A DNA stretch of 64,000 bases from Actinomyces gerencseriae DSM 6844 (GCF_000429265.1 NZ_KE386872.1:167739-231738), one strand, 5' to 3'. Shown: positions 44,789 to 53,249, numbered from the stretch's first letter. The notes: generated from the sequence alone by a model not told the origin. Program-made: numbers and translations.

Positions 44789-44838
44789 ACATCTTGGAGC
44801 GCCCTGATCTCAATGAAATTATTGAGTTCTGTCTGCTG

Positions 44839-45453
44839 CCCTGATCTGACGATCTTCCTGGGCCTGGAGACCCTGGGACTGATTGCGGTGGGCCAGTGCC
44901 TACCCCAGGGCGGGCGGTGATCGAGTGCCACATGCCCGTCGGCTTCGAGGACCCGTTCTGCAGGTCCTGCGGGGCTCAAGAAGTAGCGCGCGGGAAGTGG
45001 CTCGGCGTCTGGCGCACGTGCCGATGGGGGTGGGGTGGCGGCCCAGCGACCTGGTGTGGCGCGTGCGGCGCTTCGCCCGCCAGCGCTGCCCGCGGGCGTG
45101 GAGGCAGGAAACCTAGGCTCTGGCCCAGCCGCAGGCGCGTCTGACCCACCAGGCGGGGCGACGAATACGCTCGTCGTCATCATCGACCTGACCCTTGTAC
45201 GTGACCAGCCGGTCCGGCTCGCCTGTTGGGCATGGCCCCGAGCCGTTCCAAGAAGGTCCTCAGGACCTGGCTGGCCGCCCGAGGAGAGGAATGGAGGCAG
45301 AAAAGTGGCCACGGGGCGGTTTCCCCGGGATCGGGAACGCTGCCGGCGAAGAGTTCCTCGCGGCTTGGGCGGTGATGGATCCCGTCCACGTGGTCGCCCT
45401 GGCGGCCGGCAAGGTCGACGAGCGCCACACTCCGGTGGAGGTCGCCTGGAGCG
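44839..45453 (+). pseudogene. ISL3-family transposase remnant
   Basis: Pieces of one ISL3 transposase appear in order but in shifting frames. The zinc-finger N-terminus is TIFLGLETLGLIAVGQ, then VIECHMPVGFEDPFCRSCGA. The RRLAHVPMG...VRRFARQRCPRAW segment ends in a stop (TAG 45115-45117). After loss of the helix-turn-helix part comes VIIDLTLVRDQ, LLGMAPSRSKKVLRTWLAAR, and GFPGIGNAAGEEFLAAWAVM with DPVHVVALAAGKVDE. At least four frameshifts, one stop and an internal deletion make it inactive. It ends exactly where the minus-strand FMN reductase is cut off. No inverted repeats or target duplication were identified. Confidence 0.78.
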
Positions 45454-45454
45454 T

Positions 45455-45703
45455 CTACCTCTGCTGCACGATCCCGTTCACTCCGTCATCGATAGCGCAG
45501 ACCGATTCCCGTGTATTGCAGTCGCCGCAGAGCCCACAAGGGCCGACGATGTTCTCGTCGCGGAGATGTATGATCCTCATATCAATGGAATGGCAGGAGG
45601 CGAAACGTTCGGCGGCGTACTCCAGAAGCAGATCCGTGTTGCCACGAGGACGTTCAGATCCGCAGATTCCAAGGACGCGTATCACGTCGTGATCAGGGCG
45701 CAT
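45455..45703 (-). CDS. truncated NADPH-dependent FMN reductase-like protein (N-terminal fragment)
   Basis: 82 residues, ATG sharing a base with the azlD stop (TGATG). It begins VIRVLGICGSERPRGNTDLL, the flavodoxin-like FMN-binding loop, and continues with IIHLRDENIVGPCGLCGDCN and a CAIDDG segment, as in iron-sulfur flavoproteins/FMN reductases of 170-200 residues. It stops after IVQQR, where the ISL3 remnant begins, so more than half the protein, including the rest of the fold, is missing. It was probably the fourth gene of the B3/4-azlC-azlD operon and is likely non-functional now. Confidence 0.72.
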   Translation of the reverse strand: MRPDHDVIRVLGICGSERPRGNTDLLLEYAAERFASCHSIDMRIIHLRDENIVGPCGLCGDCNTRESVCAIDDGVNGIVQQR

Positions 45704-46050
45704 CAGATGAATCCTCGCGTCATGTAGTGGACGGCGACCGCGGTGACCACCGTTGCTCCAACAACACTCGCCGTAGAGAACTTCTTCAAAAGAGTCATGA
45801 CGGTGGCCGTCGTTGTGGATGCAATGCCAACCCATGTGTTCGTGGGATCCACGGTGATGGTGCTGGGGACGATGAGTGCGCTCAAGACGGCCAGAGGCAG
45901 CACCTCAATCAGACGCACTTTTTTGTGTCCTTGCCCGTCCTGGCTCATCGTGTCCACACGCTCCGGCGCAGCATGATTGATCACCAGTGGAAGAACTCGG
46001 AGCGCGAGTGTTGCCAGGGCGCACAATACCACGGCACTCAATGCCTTCAT
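45703..46050 (-). CDS. azlD: AzlD family branched-chain amino acid export subunit
   Basis: 115 residues, start overlapping the azlC stop (ATGA). It has three to four hydrophobic segments: ALSAVVLCALATLALRVLPL, then RLIEVLPLAVLSALIVPST with the family's conserved Leu-Pro-Ala-Val/Leu-rich helix, and a C-terminal VVGATVVTAVAVHYMTRG. AzlD is the small partner of AzlC; together they export branched-chain amino acids or analogues such as 4-azaleucine. Confidence 0.9.
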   Translation of the reverse strand: MKALSAVVLCALATLALRVLPLVINHAAPERVDTMSQDGQGHKKVRLIEVLPLAVLSALIVPSTITVDPTNTWVGIASTTTATVMTLLKKFSTASVVGATVVTAVAVHYMTRGFI

Positions 46051-46802
46051 CCGACCTCTCCCCCCTCGGGCGACAGGTGAGCATCGTCTGCATCCTCTTC
46101 ATGTCCCTCAAGGTCTCTTGTCGTGCGCTTGCCGACCTCGAAAGCCAGTGCGGCCAGGACGGCCGCGGCGATCAGGCTGAAGGTCGCTCCGAGGAGCGGA
46201 GTCAAAATCGTCGATGACACGGCTGCGGTGGCGCTCGTCATGGCGACGAGGCGATTTGATATGACGTGCGGAAGCACAAGGAAGATCAGTAGGCCGTACA
46301 GCGCCGATGTGACTGCCGGCAGCACATCTGTGGGAATGATGGACCCTGCGCTGATTCCCGTGGCCGTGAAGACGGCGGTCGCCACATAGGGCGGGATTTG
46401 AAGGCCCAGGATGTATGCCGTGGACTGCGGACTGGTCGTCTTGTTCTCACCGTACATGGCGACGGCGTACACTTCCTCTGTCAGAAGTGGGCCGACGACG
46501 ATCTTACTGAAGAATGATTGGACTTGCCGCCGACTCTTGAAGGATTCTGCTAGTAGTGCGTACCGCAGGTTTATAAGAATGACGGTCGCAATGGTGATGA
46601 GGGCTCCGGCGCCGGCGGAGAACAATTGAATCGCGGCGAACTGGCCGGCACCGGCGTATAGCAGCACGGACAGACTCATGATGAGCATGCGGTCGAGCTG
46701 CATCCCGACGCCGACTGCGCCGAATGTCAGGCACACGGGCATGTATCCAAGAACTATCGGCATGGAGTCGCGGAGGCCTCGGAGGAAGTCGGTTCGCTTC
46801 AT
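46047..46802 (-). CDS. azlC: AzlC family branched-chain amino acid permease
   Basis: 251 residues. Family features are the start FLRGLRDSMPIVLGYMPVCL, then TFGAVGVGMQLDRMLIMSLS and LYAGAGQFAAIQLF, and the NLRYALLAESF block in helix 3. About seven helices are present; the C-terminal 35 residues are charged and cytoplasmic with acidic EGHEEDADDAH. It overlaps both neighbours by 4 bases. As the large subunit of the AzlCD exporter it effluxes branched-chain amino acids. Confidence 0.92.
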   Translation of the reverse strand: MKRTDFLRGLRDSMPIVLGYMPVCLTFGAVGVGMQLDRMLIMSLSVLLYAGAGQFAAIQLFSAGAGALITIATVILINLRYALLAESFKSRRQVQSFFSKIVVGPLLTEEVYAVAMYGENKTTSPQSTAYILGLQIPPYVATAVFTATGISAGSIIPTDVLPAVTSALYGLLIFLVLPHVISNRLVAMTSATAAVSSTILTPLLGATFSLIAAAVLAALAFEVGKRTTRDLEGHEEDADDAHLSPEGGEVG

Positions 46803-47605
46803 TCGTCTTCAGCCACGATTGCGATGTCGTCGAACGTGGTCTCAGGGCAGTCCGCCGATAGGAGATGCGTACGCAGGATTGGGAACTGAGAAAGTACCTC
46901 GGCCTGGCGGATCTCTTCGCAAGTGCGGCTGACGATATCGGAACTGCCGGGGATGACGGACTCGACGGTAATTAGGATATTGCATGAGTGGCGCGTAATT
47001 CGAACGTCGTGACTCTGTTTCCAGTTCCAGCGTCTCGAATGAGCTTTTGATTCGCCATCGACATATATGATCTCCCCCCGGCCCACCTGCTCCTGACGCT
47101 CGGGCCTTCCTAGCGGAGTGTAGTACTCTTCGCCCGTTGCCCTCCGAACGAATAGCGCGCCAGACGCAACGCCATTGAGATCGCAGGCGGCCACCGGAAG
47201 ACCGGTATCAAGGGATGTCGCGTTGCAGACGTCCACGATTGCGCCAAGTCGAGGCAGGTCCTTCCCCTTGATCACCCTGGACCCCAGCGCCTCCGATGCA
47301 CAGGGGAATCGCTTGGGGTTGACTCCGGCCCTGCGATATGCCTCCCGCCAAGCCGCTATCCGCGGAGATGCGATGAATGCGGCGACATCGGAGTACTCTT
47401 TTCGTATCCGCTCCTCCGCCTCCGCCAGTGTCTTCGAGGATCTACTGGTCTCGCATGCCAGCCCGGTCGTGGGGGCCCGCAGCATGATGAGGCCCAGGAC
47501 GTAATGAGGGGAGAGGCGAAAAATCTCGTCCTCCACCGCAATGGCCAACTTCGTTTCTTGAGTCCCTTCGGTCGATCGCGGAGAGGGCTCTGCTTCGACT
47601 GCCAT
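46799..47605 (-). CDS. B3/B4 tRNA-binding domain protein
   Basis: 268 residues, first gene of the azl operon. The PheT-type B3/B4 domain covers about residues 55-215: WREAYRRAGVNPKRFPCASE, ALGSRVIKGKDLPRLGAIVD, VCNATSLDTGLPVAACDLNG, and the GEIIYVDGESKAHSRRWNWK strand. Free-standing B3/4 proteins may edit mischarged tRNA or act as hydrolases, and they often neighbour amino-acid transporters. Coupling to AzlCD suggests handling of a non-standard or toxic amino acid (inference). The upstream 277 bases (47606-47882) show no gene. Confidence 0.85.
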   Translation of the reverse strand: MAVEAEPSPRSTEGTQETKLAIAVEDEIFRLSPHYVLGLIMLRAPTTGLACETSRSSKTLAEAEERIRKEYSDVAAFIASPRIAAWREAYRRAGVNPKRFPCASEALGSRVIKGKDLPRLGAIVDVCNATSLDTGLPVAACDLNGVASGALFVRRATGEEYYTPLGRPERQEQVGRGEIIYVDGESKAHSRRWNWKQSHDVRITRHSCNILITVESVIPGSSDIVSRTCEEIRQAEVLSQFPILRTHLLSADCPETTFDDIAIVAEDE

Positions 47606-47882
47606 TCGTGGTCCTCCGGCGAAATTTAGCGGGTTGCGACTCGCGGCCGCGTTGACGCAAGCATAGGCGGGAGCCTCGGCATGACCGCCAGAGCCACTTC
47701 AGAACAGGCATCCATACCACTTCGGATCATCGACTCCCTGAATCTGTCCCGCTGCGAGGAAGACCGTCGCGTCGTGAGAAGTGCGTTCATCGACGAGGCC
47801 CCAGCCGCAAGGCCCATGGCACGAGCTGTGGATGGAAGGCTTTTCGGTGGGAGTCTCTCGCAACTTTGTCGCCGGGAGAGGC

Positions 47883-48824
47883 TCACCGATCGGTTGAGGG
47901 GCGCCGAGCCTGTTCGGGGGCGCCGGTCGGGCGGCGATGATAGAGCAGGTAGGCGCCGATCCGGCTGCGCAGGGAGGGGCGCACCGCGTGCGGCCAGCGC
48001 TGGGCCACGTAGGTCACGGCGTCATCGACCTCGAGGCGCTGAGTGGAGTTGCCGGCCCGCACCCACAGCTCGCGCCCGCCCTTGCCCTTGGGGCCGGACA
48101 GGTACACGGGCACCGGCGAGGGCGGAATGGTGACCCGGCAGACGTCGCCGGCCTCGTCGGCCGGGGCGAAGTCCAGGCTCGGCAGCGCGGCGGCGTTCGC
48201 GCCCAGGCGGGCGCGCCACAGGTCGCGCAGGAAGAGCTCGTAGCGGTCGGCGTCCTCGTGGCGCAGAGTCGTGTAGTCCGGGCCCAGGCCGATGAGGCGA
48301 CCCTCGTCGTCCACGCCGAGCAGCAGCGTGCCGCCGCGGGAGTTGAGGAAGGCCGCCACCGTCTTGGCCGTGATGGTCTCCATGGCGTCGTCGCGCTTGC
48401 CGGTGCGCAGGTTGACGCGCGCGGAGGACTTGAACTCCAGGCGCTCGGACTCCCCGCGGCGAGCGACCTCCCCGATCGGGTCGAGCCTGGGCTCGTGCTG
48501 CAGCCAGGCGGTGACGAAGGACGTGAGGACGATGACCCCGATGGCGGTGGCCACGGCGCAGATCAGCAGGCGCGTCGCCCACAGGTAGTCCTCGTCGAAG
48601 AGCCAGGCCCCCAGCGCCAGCCCGCCCCACAGGCCGAGCAGGGCCGTCAGAGTCGCCGCGGAGGAGGACAGACTCGTGCGCCAGCGCCTCAGGATGCGGC
48701 GGGTGAGACGGCCCACGAGGTAGGCCAGCAGCATCATCCCCGGCTGCAGGAGGACGGTGAGCAGAAGGTCCGGGCTCTGCGGGACGACGACGACGTCGTG
48801 GGCGGTCGAGTCCAGCGGCGTCAC
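47883..48824 (-). CDS. membrane-anchored AlbA_2 (Schlafen-like) ATP-binding domain protein
   Basis: 313 residues, GTG start overlapping the luxS stop (GTGA). The N-terminal part has three hydrophobic segments (about 15-40, 55-75, 85-110). The soluble C-terminal domain follows: [40 protein letters not shown] and [14 protein letters not shown], the AlbA_2/Schlafen AAA_4 signature. It continues to [20 protein letters not shown] and [15 protein letters not shown]. This domain is found in putative regulators and helicases; membrane-anchored versions are uncharacterised. Translational coupling to luxS is notable. Confidence 0.85.
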   Translation of the reverse strand: MTPLDSTAHDVVVVPQSPDLLLTVLLQPGMMLLAYLVGRLTRRILRRWRTSLSSSAATLTALLGLWGGLALGAWLFDEDYLWATRLLICAVATAIGVIVLTSFVTAWLQHEPRLDPIGEVARRGESERLEFKSSARVNLRTGKRDDAMETITAKTVAAFLNSRGGTLLLGVDDEGRLIGLGPDYTTLRHEDADRYELFLRDLWRARLGANAAALPSLDFAPADEAGDVCRVTIPPSPVPVYLSGPKGKGGRELWVRAGNSTQRLEVDDAVTYVAQRWPHAVRPSLRSRIGAYLLYHRRPTGAPEQARRPSTDR

Positions 48825-49330
48825 GCGCGGACGTCCTGCGCCGGGCCCTCGAGGTCGCCGGGGATGACGACCTCCCACTCGGAGCGCTCCGCGAGGAAGT
48901 CCCGCACGGCCGCCTGCGCGGCCTCCAGGGAGTGGTTGGCGCCCCAGCCGCACTGCACCTCGTTGGCGGCCGGGACCTCTTGGGCCCGGAGGACATCGCG
49001 GAGGGTCGCCTCCAGCAGTGGCAGGAACTCGGCCGGCTCCAGGCCCAGGGTCAGGGCGTAGAAGCCGGTCTGGCAGCCCATCGGGCCCCAGTCGATGAGC
49101 CGGTCCGTGTGATTCCTCATGAGCTCGGCCGTCAGGTGCTCGATGGAGTGGACCGCTTTCATCTCCAGGTGATCGCGGTTGGGCTGGCAGAAGCGCACGT
49201 CGTACTTGACCAGCTCGTCGCCGCCCGGCAGGCGCTTGCGGTCCGCGATCCGCACGAACGGCGCGACCACCCGCGTGTGGTCGAGGTTGAAGGACTCCAC
49301 GTTCATCCGGTGCCTGCTCCGCTCGCTCAT
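48821..49330 (-). CDS. luxS: S-ribosylhomocysteine lyase LuxS
   Basis: 169 residues from the ATG at 49330; an upstream in-frame ATG adds 11 poorly fitting residues. It converts S-ribosylhomocysteine to homocysteine and DPD, the AI-2 precursor. Metal ligands are in HSIEH and [10 protein letters not shown], with the N-terminal [19 protein letters not shown] typical of the family. The catalytic Cys lies in [11 protein letters not shown]. It is divergent from the DUF5360 gene. Together with the MTA/SAH nucleosidase gene it completes the Pfs-LuxS methyl-cycle route. Confidence 0.96.
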   Translation of the reverse strand: MSERSRHRMNVESFNLDHTRVVAPFVRIADRKRLPGGDELVKYDVRFCQPNRDHLEMKAVHSIEHLTAELMRNHTDRLIDWGPMGCQTGFYALTLGLEPAEFLPLLEATLRDVLRAQEVPAANEVQCGWGANHSLEAAQAAVRDFLAERSEWEVVIPGDLEGPAQDVRA

Positions 49331-49371
49331 GTCCCCAGCATAGACCTGTGGGCCTCCCCACATTCACAAGT

Positions 49372-49389
49372 AAACCGGACAACCGGTAC
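49372..49389 (+). promoter_or_regulatory. second TetR operator and promoter of the DUF5360 gene
   Basis: AAACCGGACAACCGGTAC matches 14 of 18 positions of the perfect TetR palindrome at 50767-50784. It lies between a -35 TTCACA (49363-49368) and a -10 TACAGT (49387-49392) spaced 18 bases apart. The same repressor probably controls this promoter. Confidence 0.6.
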
Positions 49390-49510
49390 AGTCATCGTCG
49401 AACGCGCCCCGGAGGTCCCCGGCGGCTTCGGTCGTCGCGCCGGGAGGGGGCCCGCCGGGCGTTCCGGGAGCGGGGCCCTGCGTGAGGATCATCGCGGCGA
49501 ATCGGGAGGG

Positions 49511-49906
49511 ATGATGCGCAACGCCAAGGTCGTGCTCGTGGTCGTGGACGTCTGCTTGATGGCCTACTGGGCGGCGACCGCGATGCATCTCATTCCGGCC
49601 GACAGGGCCTTCAAGGACTACGAGGACGCCACTATCCAGGCCTGGAACTGGTCCTTCCTCCCCCTGGACTCCCTGGCCGCGGCGCTCGGTTGCTGGGGAG
49701 TGCACCTCGTCGGCAGGGGGCGGCCGTTCGGAAGGGAGATCCTGATAGTCGGGCTGACCCTCACCTTCTGCGCGGGACTCATGGCCGTGTCCTTCTGGGC
49801 GCTCTACGGGGACGTCAACCTCGGGTGGTGGGCGCCGAACATCGTCCTGATGATCGTTCCGTGCGTTCTGTACGGGAAGCTCCTCCGCGAGGATCCCCAG
49901 CGGTAG
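49511..49906 (+). CDS. DUF5360 (YvaD-like) membrane protein
   Basis: 131 residues from the ATG at 49511 preceded by GGGAGGG. Four hydrophobic helices are present. The N-terminus KVVLVVVDVCLMAYWAATAM, then WNWSFLPLDSLAAALG and MAVSFWALYGDVNLGWWAPN match the YvaD/DUF5360 layout. In Bacillus subtilis yvaD-yvaE-yvaF encode this family, an SMR efflux pump and a TetR regulator. The same three families occur side by side here, which strengthens the call. Function unknown, possibly an accessory of the efflux pump. Confidence 0.75.
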   Translation: MMRNAKVVLVVVDVCLMAYWAATAMHLIPADRAFKDYEDATIQAWNWSFLPLDSLAAALGCWGVHLVGRGRPFGREILIVGLTLTFCAGLMAVSFWALYGDVNLGWWAPNIVLMIVPCVLYGKLLREDPQR

Positions 49907-49979
49907 TCGATCGGACACGGATGCGGCCTGCTCCGACGCCGCTCGGCCCGTCCGGCCCCGCCGGGCCGCCCGATCGCGG

Positions 49980-50525
49980 TCAATCCTCCCGATAGGGCCT
50001 CACCATCTCCGTGAGGAGCTCGATGGTCTTGGCGCGGGAGCTCCGGCTGGGGGCGGCGAGCTGCAGCGTGTCGGCCAGCCAGAGCCCGTCCACGGCGTAG
50101 CGCACGGTGGAGACGACGTGAGGCGGAATCCCGTCGGAGTGCAGGCGCTCGTTCCAGCCGTCGTACCTGCGTCGCAGGAGCCCCAGCGCCTCCGAGTCGA
50201 CGATGACGGCGGCGAGCATCGCTATCACTCCTCGGGACGCCGGGCCGTCGGACCTGCTCGCCGACCGGATGTAGGCCTCGACGGCCGAGCCGGGAGAGTC
50301 GTCCGCCGCCTCGAGGAGGCGATCGAACTCCCGGGTGTACCTCTCGATCAGTCCCTCGACGAGGTCCTGCTTGGACGCGAAGTGATAGAAGAGGCCGCCC
50401 TTGCTGACGCGCGCCTCTTCGGCCACGGACGCGATCGTCAGGCGATCCCCTCCATCGCGGACCAGGATCCTCTGCGCGGCGTCGAGGATCCTGTCGCGAG
50501 TGAGGGTCTGCCGAGGCTCCGGCAC
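49980..50525 (-). CDS. TetR family repressor of the SMR pump
   Basis: 181 residues from the GTG at 50525, chosen for the strong GGAGGGGGC ribosome site. Longer starts add low-complexity sequence. The HTH is in TRDRILDAAQRILVRDGGDR, then TIASVAEEARVSKGGLFYHF and ASKQDLVEGLIERY. The C-terminal ligand-binding domain has the YvaF/TetR_C_6-like pattern, ending LLTEMVRPYRED. It is divergent from the SMR gene; a perfect 18-base palindrome overlaps that promoter and a near copy lies before the DUF5360 gene. Confidence 0.93.
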   Translation of the reverse strand: MPEPRQTLTRDRILDAAQRILVRDGGDRLTIASVAEEARVSKGGLFYHFASKQDLVEGLIERYTREFDRLLEAADDSPGSAVEAYIRSASRSDGPASRGVIAMLAAVIVDSEALGLLRRRYDGWNERLHSDGIPPHVVSTVRYAVDGLWLADTLQLAAPSRSSRAKTIELLTEMVRPYRED

Positions 50526-50766
50526 CGAATCGCCCCCTCCTGCTTCCTCTTGCGACGCGCTTCCCGATCCCAGCCTACAGGCACCGCCGAGCCGGGCGGG
50601 GGCCTCCGCCGCTTCGACGGGGGTGCGGGAGCGCTGCTCTCCAAGGCCCTGCGGGGTCGGGCGGGACCTCTGCGGGGCCGGGGATCCCGAGGGGCCGGGG
50701 ATCCCGAGGGGCCGGGGGCCTGCGCGCCGGTCGTGCGGCGCCCGCCGAGTGGCGGGCGACATGGTG

Positions 50767-50784
50767 ATACCGGACGTCCGGTAT
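50767..50784. promoter_or_regulatory. TetR operator overlapping the SMR promoter
   Basis: ATACCGGACGTCCGGTAT is a perfect 18-base palindrome 15 bases before the SMR ATG. Its right end forms part of the -10 TATAGT (50782-50787), so bound repressor would block RNA polymerase. Confidence 0.8.
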
Positions 50785-50798
50785 AGTAACCTGTCGGC

Positions 50799-51134
50799 AT
50801 GCACATCTGGCTCTTGCTGACCGCCATCGGCGCCGAAGTGCTGGCGACGAGCTCACTGCGCGCTGCGACGGACGCCGCGGCGGCGTGGACCTGGTGGGCG
50901 ATCGCCGTCTGCGGGTACGGGGCGTCGTTCGCCCTCTTCTTCGCAGCGCTGCGTCACGGTGCGCCGCTGGCGGAGTCGTACGCCGTGTGGGCGGGTCTGG
51001 GGGTGGCCGCCACGGCGGTCGTCGGCTGGTTGGTGTTCTCCGAGAGAATGCCGTTCGCCGTGGTCGCCGGCATAGGCCTGGTCGTGTCGGGCGTCCTTCT
51101 CATCGAGCTGTGCGGGCGCGGAGGCCACTCCTGA
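50799..51134 (+). CDS. small multidrug resistance (SMR) efflux protein
   Basis: 111 residues, four membrane helices. The essential glutamate is in helix 1 (LLLTAIGAEVLATSSLRA). The helix 2-3 pattern GYGASFALFFAALRHGAPLA then ESYAVWAGLGVAATAVVGWL is the QacC/YvaE type. It exports lipophilic cations by proton antiport as a dimer. Only about 14 bases separate the -10 region from the ATG, so the message is leaderless or has a very short leader. Regulated by the divergent TetR gene product. Confidence 0.92.
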   Translation: MHIWLLLTAIGAEVLATSSLRAATDAAAAWTWWAIAVCGYGASFALFFAALRHGAPLAESYAVWAGLGVAATAVVGWLVFSERMPFAVVAGIGLVVSGVLLIELCGRGGHS

Positions 51135-51226
51135 TCCGATGGCGCCGCGGCTCCCGCCGGTTGCGACGGCCGTGAGCGGGCGCGACCGCAGGACGTAGGA
51201 GCGGGCGGAGGGGCAGGATTGGGGGC

Positions 51227-52096
51227 ATGAGTCACCCTCTCGCCCGCGTGATCGTCGGGGCCGATGACGCCCCCACCCTGATGCTTCTCCACGGGATCAC
51301 GGCGTCGGCGGTCTCCCAGACCGACGCCATCGACCACTGGGCCGCCCTGGGCTACCGGGTGGTCGCCGTGGACGCCCGTGGCCACGGCCTGTCGCCGCGC
51401 TGGACGCCGCAGGAGCTGGAGCGCGCCGGCGAGGTCCTCGTCGACGACGCCGTCGCGGTCCTGGAGGACCTTCTCGTCCAGGCCCGCGGTCGGCGCGCGC
51501 TGGACCTGGTCGCCGCTCCCCCGCCCGTCGTCGTCGGCCACTCCATGGGAGCGGCCACCGCCATGGTCGTGGGCGGGCGCCGCCCCGAGCTGGTCTCCGG
51601 CGTCGTCCTGCTCGACCCGGCCCGCTACGGCTCCCGCGGCCCCGCCGAGCTGCTCGCCCGCGGTGCCGCGCGCGAGCGGGCCCGTGCCGCCGAGCTCGCC
51701 GATCCGGCCGCCGCGGTGGCGCGCGCCCTGGACGACGTCGAGATCCCCGACTCCGAGGCGGTCGCGGGGGTGTGGGCGAGCCAGCGCATGGACCCGGCGC
51801 TGCTGCGCACCGGCGTCGTCGCACCGGAGGTCGAGTGGGCGGAGGCGATGGCGGCGCTCGCGGTCCCCGCGCTCCTGGTCACCGGCGACCGGCCCGGTGC
51901 GGCGCGCGTGGGGCCCGAGGGGCTGGAGGTCGTGAGGCGGATCGCGAACCCGGGGGTGACGACGGCACTCGTTCCCGGAGCCGCCCATGACGTGCGGCGC
52001 ACCCGCCCCGGGGGCTTCTACGACGTCGTCGATCCTTGGCTGGCGGGCGTGCTCCGCCCGCGGGAATCGGAGCAGGGCCCCGCCGACGGCGCCTGA
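51227..52096 (+). CDS. alpha/beta hydrolase
   Basis: 289 residues, ATG. Oxyanion motif TLMLLHGITASAVS, DARGHGLSPRW, nucleophile elbow VVGHSMGAATAMVVGG, acid region LLVTGDRPGAAR and final His in VPGAAHDVRR. The sequence of blocks is standard for alpha/beta hydrolase fold 6 proteins (esterase/haloperoxidase-like). Substrate unknown. It is monocistronic and cytoplasmic (no signal peptide). A weak echo of its C-terminal coding sequence occurs near 56.85 kb. Confidence 0.9.
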   Translation: MSHPLARVIVGADDAPTLMLLHGITASAVSQTDAIDHWAALGYRVVAVDARGHGLSPRWTPQELERAGEVLVDDAVAVLEDLLVQARGRRALDLVAAPPPVVVGHSMGAATAMVVGGRRPELVSGVVLLDPARYGSRGPAELLARGAARERARAAELADPAAAVARALDDVEIPDSEAVAGVWASQRMDPALLRTGVVAPEVEWAEAMAALAVPALLVTGDRPGAARVGPEGLEVVRRIANPGVTTALVPGAAHDVRRTRPGGFYDVVDPWLAGVLRPRESEQGPADGA

Positions 52097-52297
52097 GAGC
52101 GCTCTCGGGGGCGGGCGCCGGCCGGGCGGTCCTGCTCGCCCGCGCCCCGGTCCCGGGTGCGTCCCGGGGCGACCGCCCGATGGTCCGGGCGCCCGCCCCG
52201 CACGAGTCCTCCCGGCTTCGCACCGGTGAGGACCGGGCGTCCGCAGGCCACAACATGTGGTACACGTCATATCAAACGGCGCACCTTCCATCTTGTG

Positions 52298-52307
52298 CAA
52301 TCGATTG
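52298..52307. promoter_or_regulatory. candidate LacI operator before the PI-PLC operon
   Basis: The 10-base perfect palindrome CAATCGATTG with the central CG usual for LacI-family sites lies about 80 bases upstream of the PI-PLC start, in an AT-richer stretch. The cognate regulator could be the LacI protein encoded at the far end of the cluster. The surrounding 52097-52388 holds no gene. Confidence 0.5.
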
Positions 52308-52388
52308 AATTCAATGAATATCTTGTTCACAGGCGGAGATCTCCCCACCTCCGTCGTCTCAATCTCATGACAAGGAGGTCGTTTTGAG

Positions 52389-53249
52389 ATGAAGGACGCC
52401 GACTGCGCGCAGCGCACCGCCGAGGTTCCGAAGGGCCGCTCGCCGGCCGACTGGATGTCCCGCATCGACGACGATGTCGCGCTCGATCGCCTCGCAGTGC
52501 CCGGAACGCACGACACCATGACCCACCGCTGCGACGGGTACACCACGACCCAGAGCCTGTCCCTGGTCGAGCAGCTGGACTGCGGCGTGCGCTTCGTCGA
52601 TATCCGGCTGCGGCGGGACGGGAGCATCGCTCACCGCTACTCCCCGACCGGGTACGACATCGACGACGTCCTGGGCGCCGTCGCCGACTTCCTGAAGGCC
52701 CACCCCGGCGAGACGATCCTCATGAGGATTCAGAACGCCAACGAGGACAAGGACGACCTCCCCGAGTACAGCGAGACGCTCGCGGGCGTGGTCCGCGAGC
52801 ACCTCGGCCTCTTCCGCCTTCCCGACAGCCCCGTCCGCTGGCCGAGCCTCGGGAGGGCCCGGGGCGGGATCGTGGCCCTGGAGTGCAACCCGGCGGAGTT
52901 CGACGCGAGCGTGGTGGACGGCACCAGGTGGGCCTACCGCTGGCACGACAACCCGGCGATCGAGCTGCAGGACCTGTGGGACGGCCCGGCGGTGGAGGAC
53001 AAGATCGCGGCGATCACGGCGCTCATCCGGCCCGTCGATGGGTCCGACCACCGGCTCAGGCTCAACCATGCCAGCGCGACCAACGGCGAGCCGGGGAACC
53101 CGCTCCGGTGGGCGCGCATCGTCAACCCGAGGGTGGCCGACGCGCTCGACTCCCGGGCCGCGCGCGCCGAACGGCCGATCCCGGGCGTTCTCATCTACGA
53201 CTTCGTCACCGCCGACCTGGCGGCCAGGACCATCTCCCTCAATCAATGA
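52389..53249 (+). CDS. phosphatidylinositol-specific phospholipase C family protein, no signal peptide
   Basis: 286 residues, ATG after AAGGAGG. PI-PLC X-domain motifs are in order: RLAVPGTHDTMTHRC (first catalytic His), CGVRFVDIRLRRDG (Arg), SIAHRYSPTGYDIDDVL (second His), HPGETILMRIQN and the C-terminal VLIYDFVTADL with the late Asp. Bacterial PI-PLCs cleave phosphatidylinositol to diacylglycerol and (cyclic) inositol phosphate and are normally secreted. This one has a charged N-terminus and no signal sequence. It heads an operon with an MFS carrier and an inositol-phosphatase homologue, so it may act inside the cell on an imported phosphoinositol compound. Confidence 0.88.
   Translation: MKDADCAQRTAEVPKGRSPADWMSRIDDDVALDRLAVPGTHDTMTHRCDGYTTTQSLSLVEQLDCGVRFVDIRLRRDGSIAHRYSPTGYDIDDVLGAVADFLKAHPGETILMRIQNANEDKDDLPEYSETLAGVVREHLGLFRLPDSPVRWPSLGRARGGIVALECNPAEFDASVVDGTRWAYRWHDNPAIELQDLWDGPAVEDKIAAITALIRPVDGSDHRLRLNHASATNGEPGNPLRWARIVNPRVADALDSRAARAERPIPGVLIYDFVTADLAARTISLNQ

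Noticed and set aside
44809..44826. CTCAAT-GAAATT-ATTGAG inverted repeat after the MocR gene
   Set aside because: A short AT-rich stem without a T-run; it could be a terminator or a transposon end, but neither can be supported.
50438..50804. Longer N-terminus for the TetR protein, starting up to 93 codons upstream
   Set aside because: The added sequence is Pro/Arg/Gly low complexity, overlaps the operator region and lacks a ribosome site, while the GTG at 50525 has a strong one.
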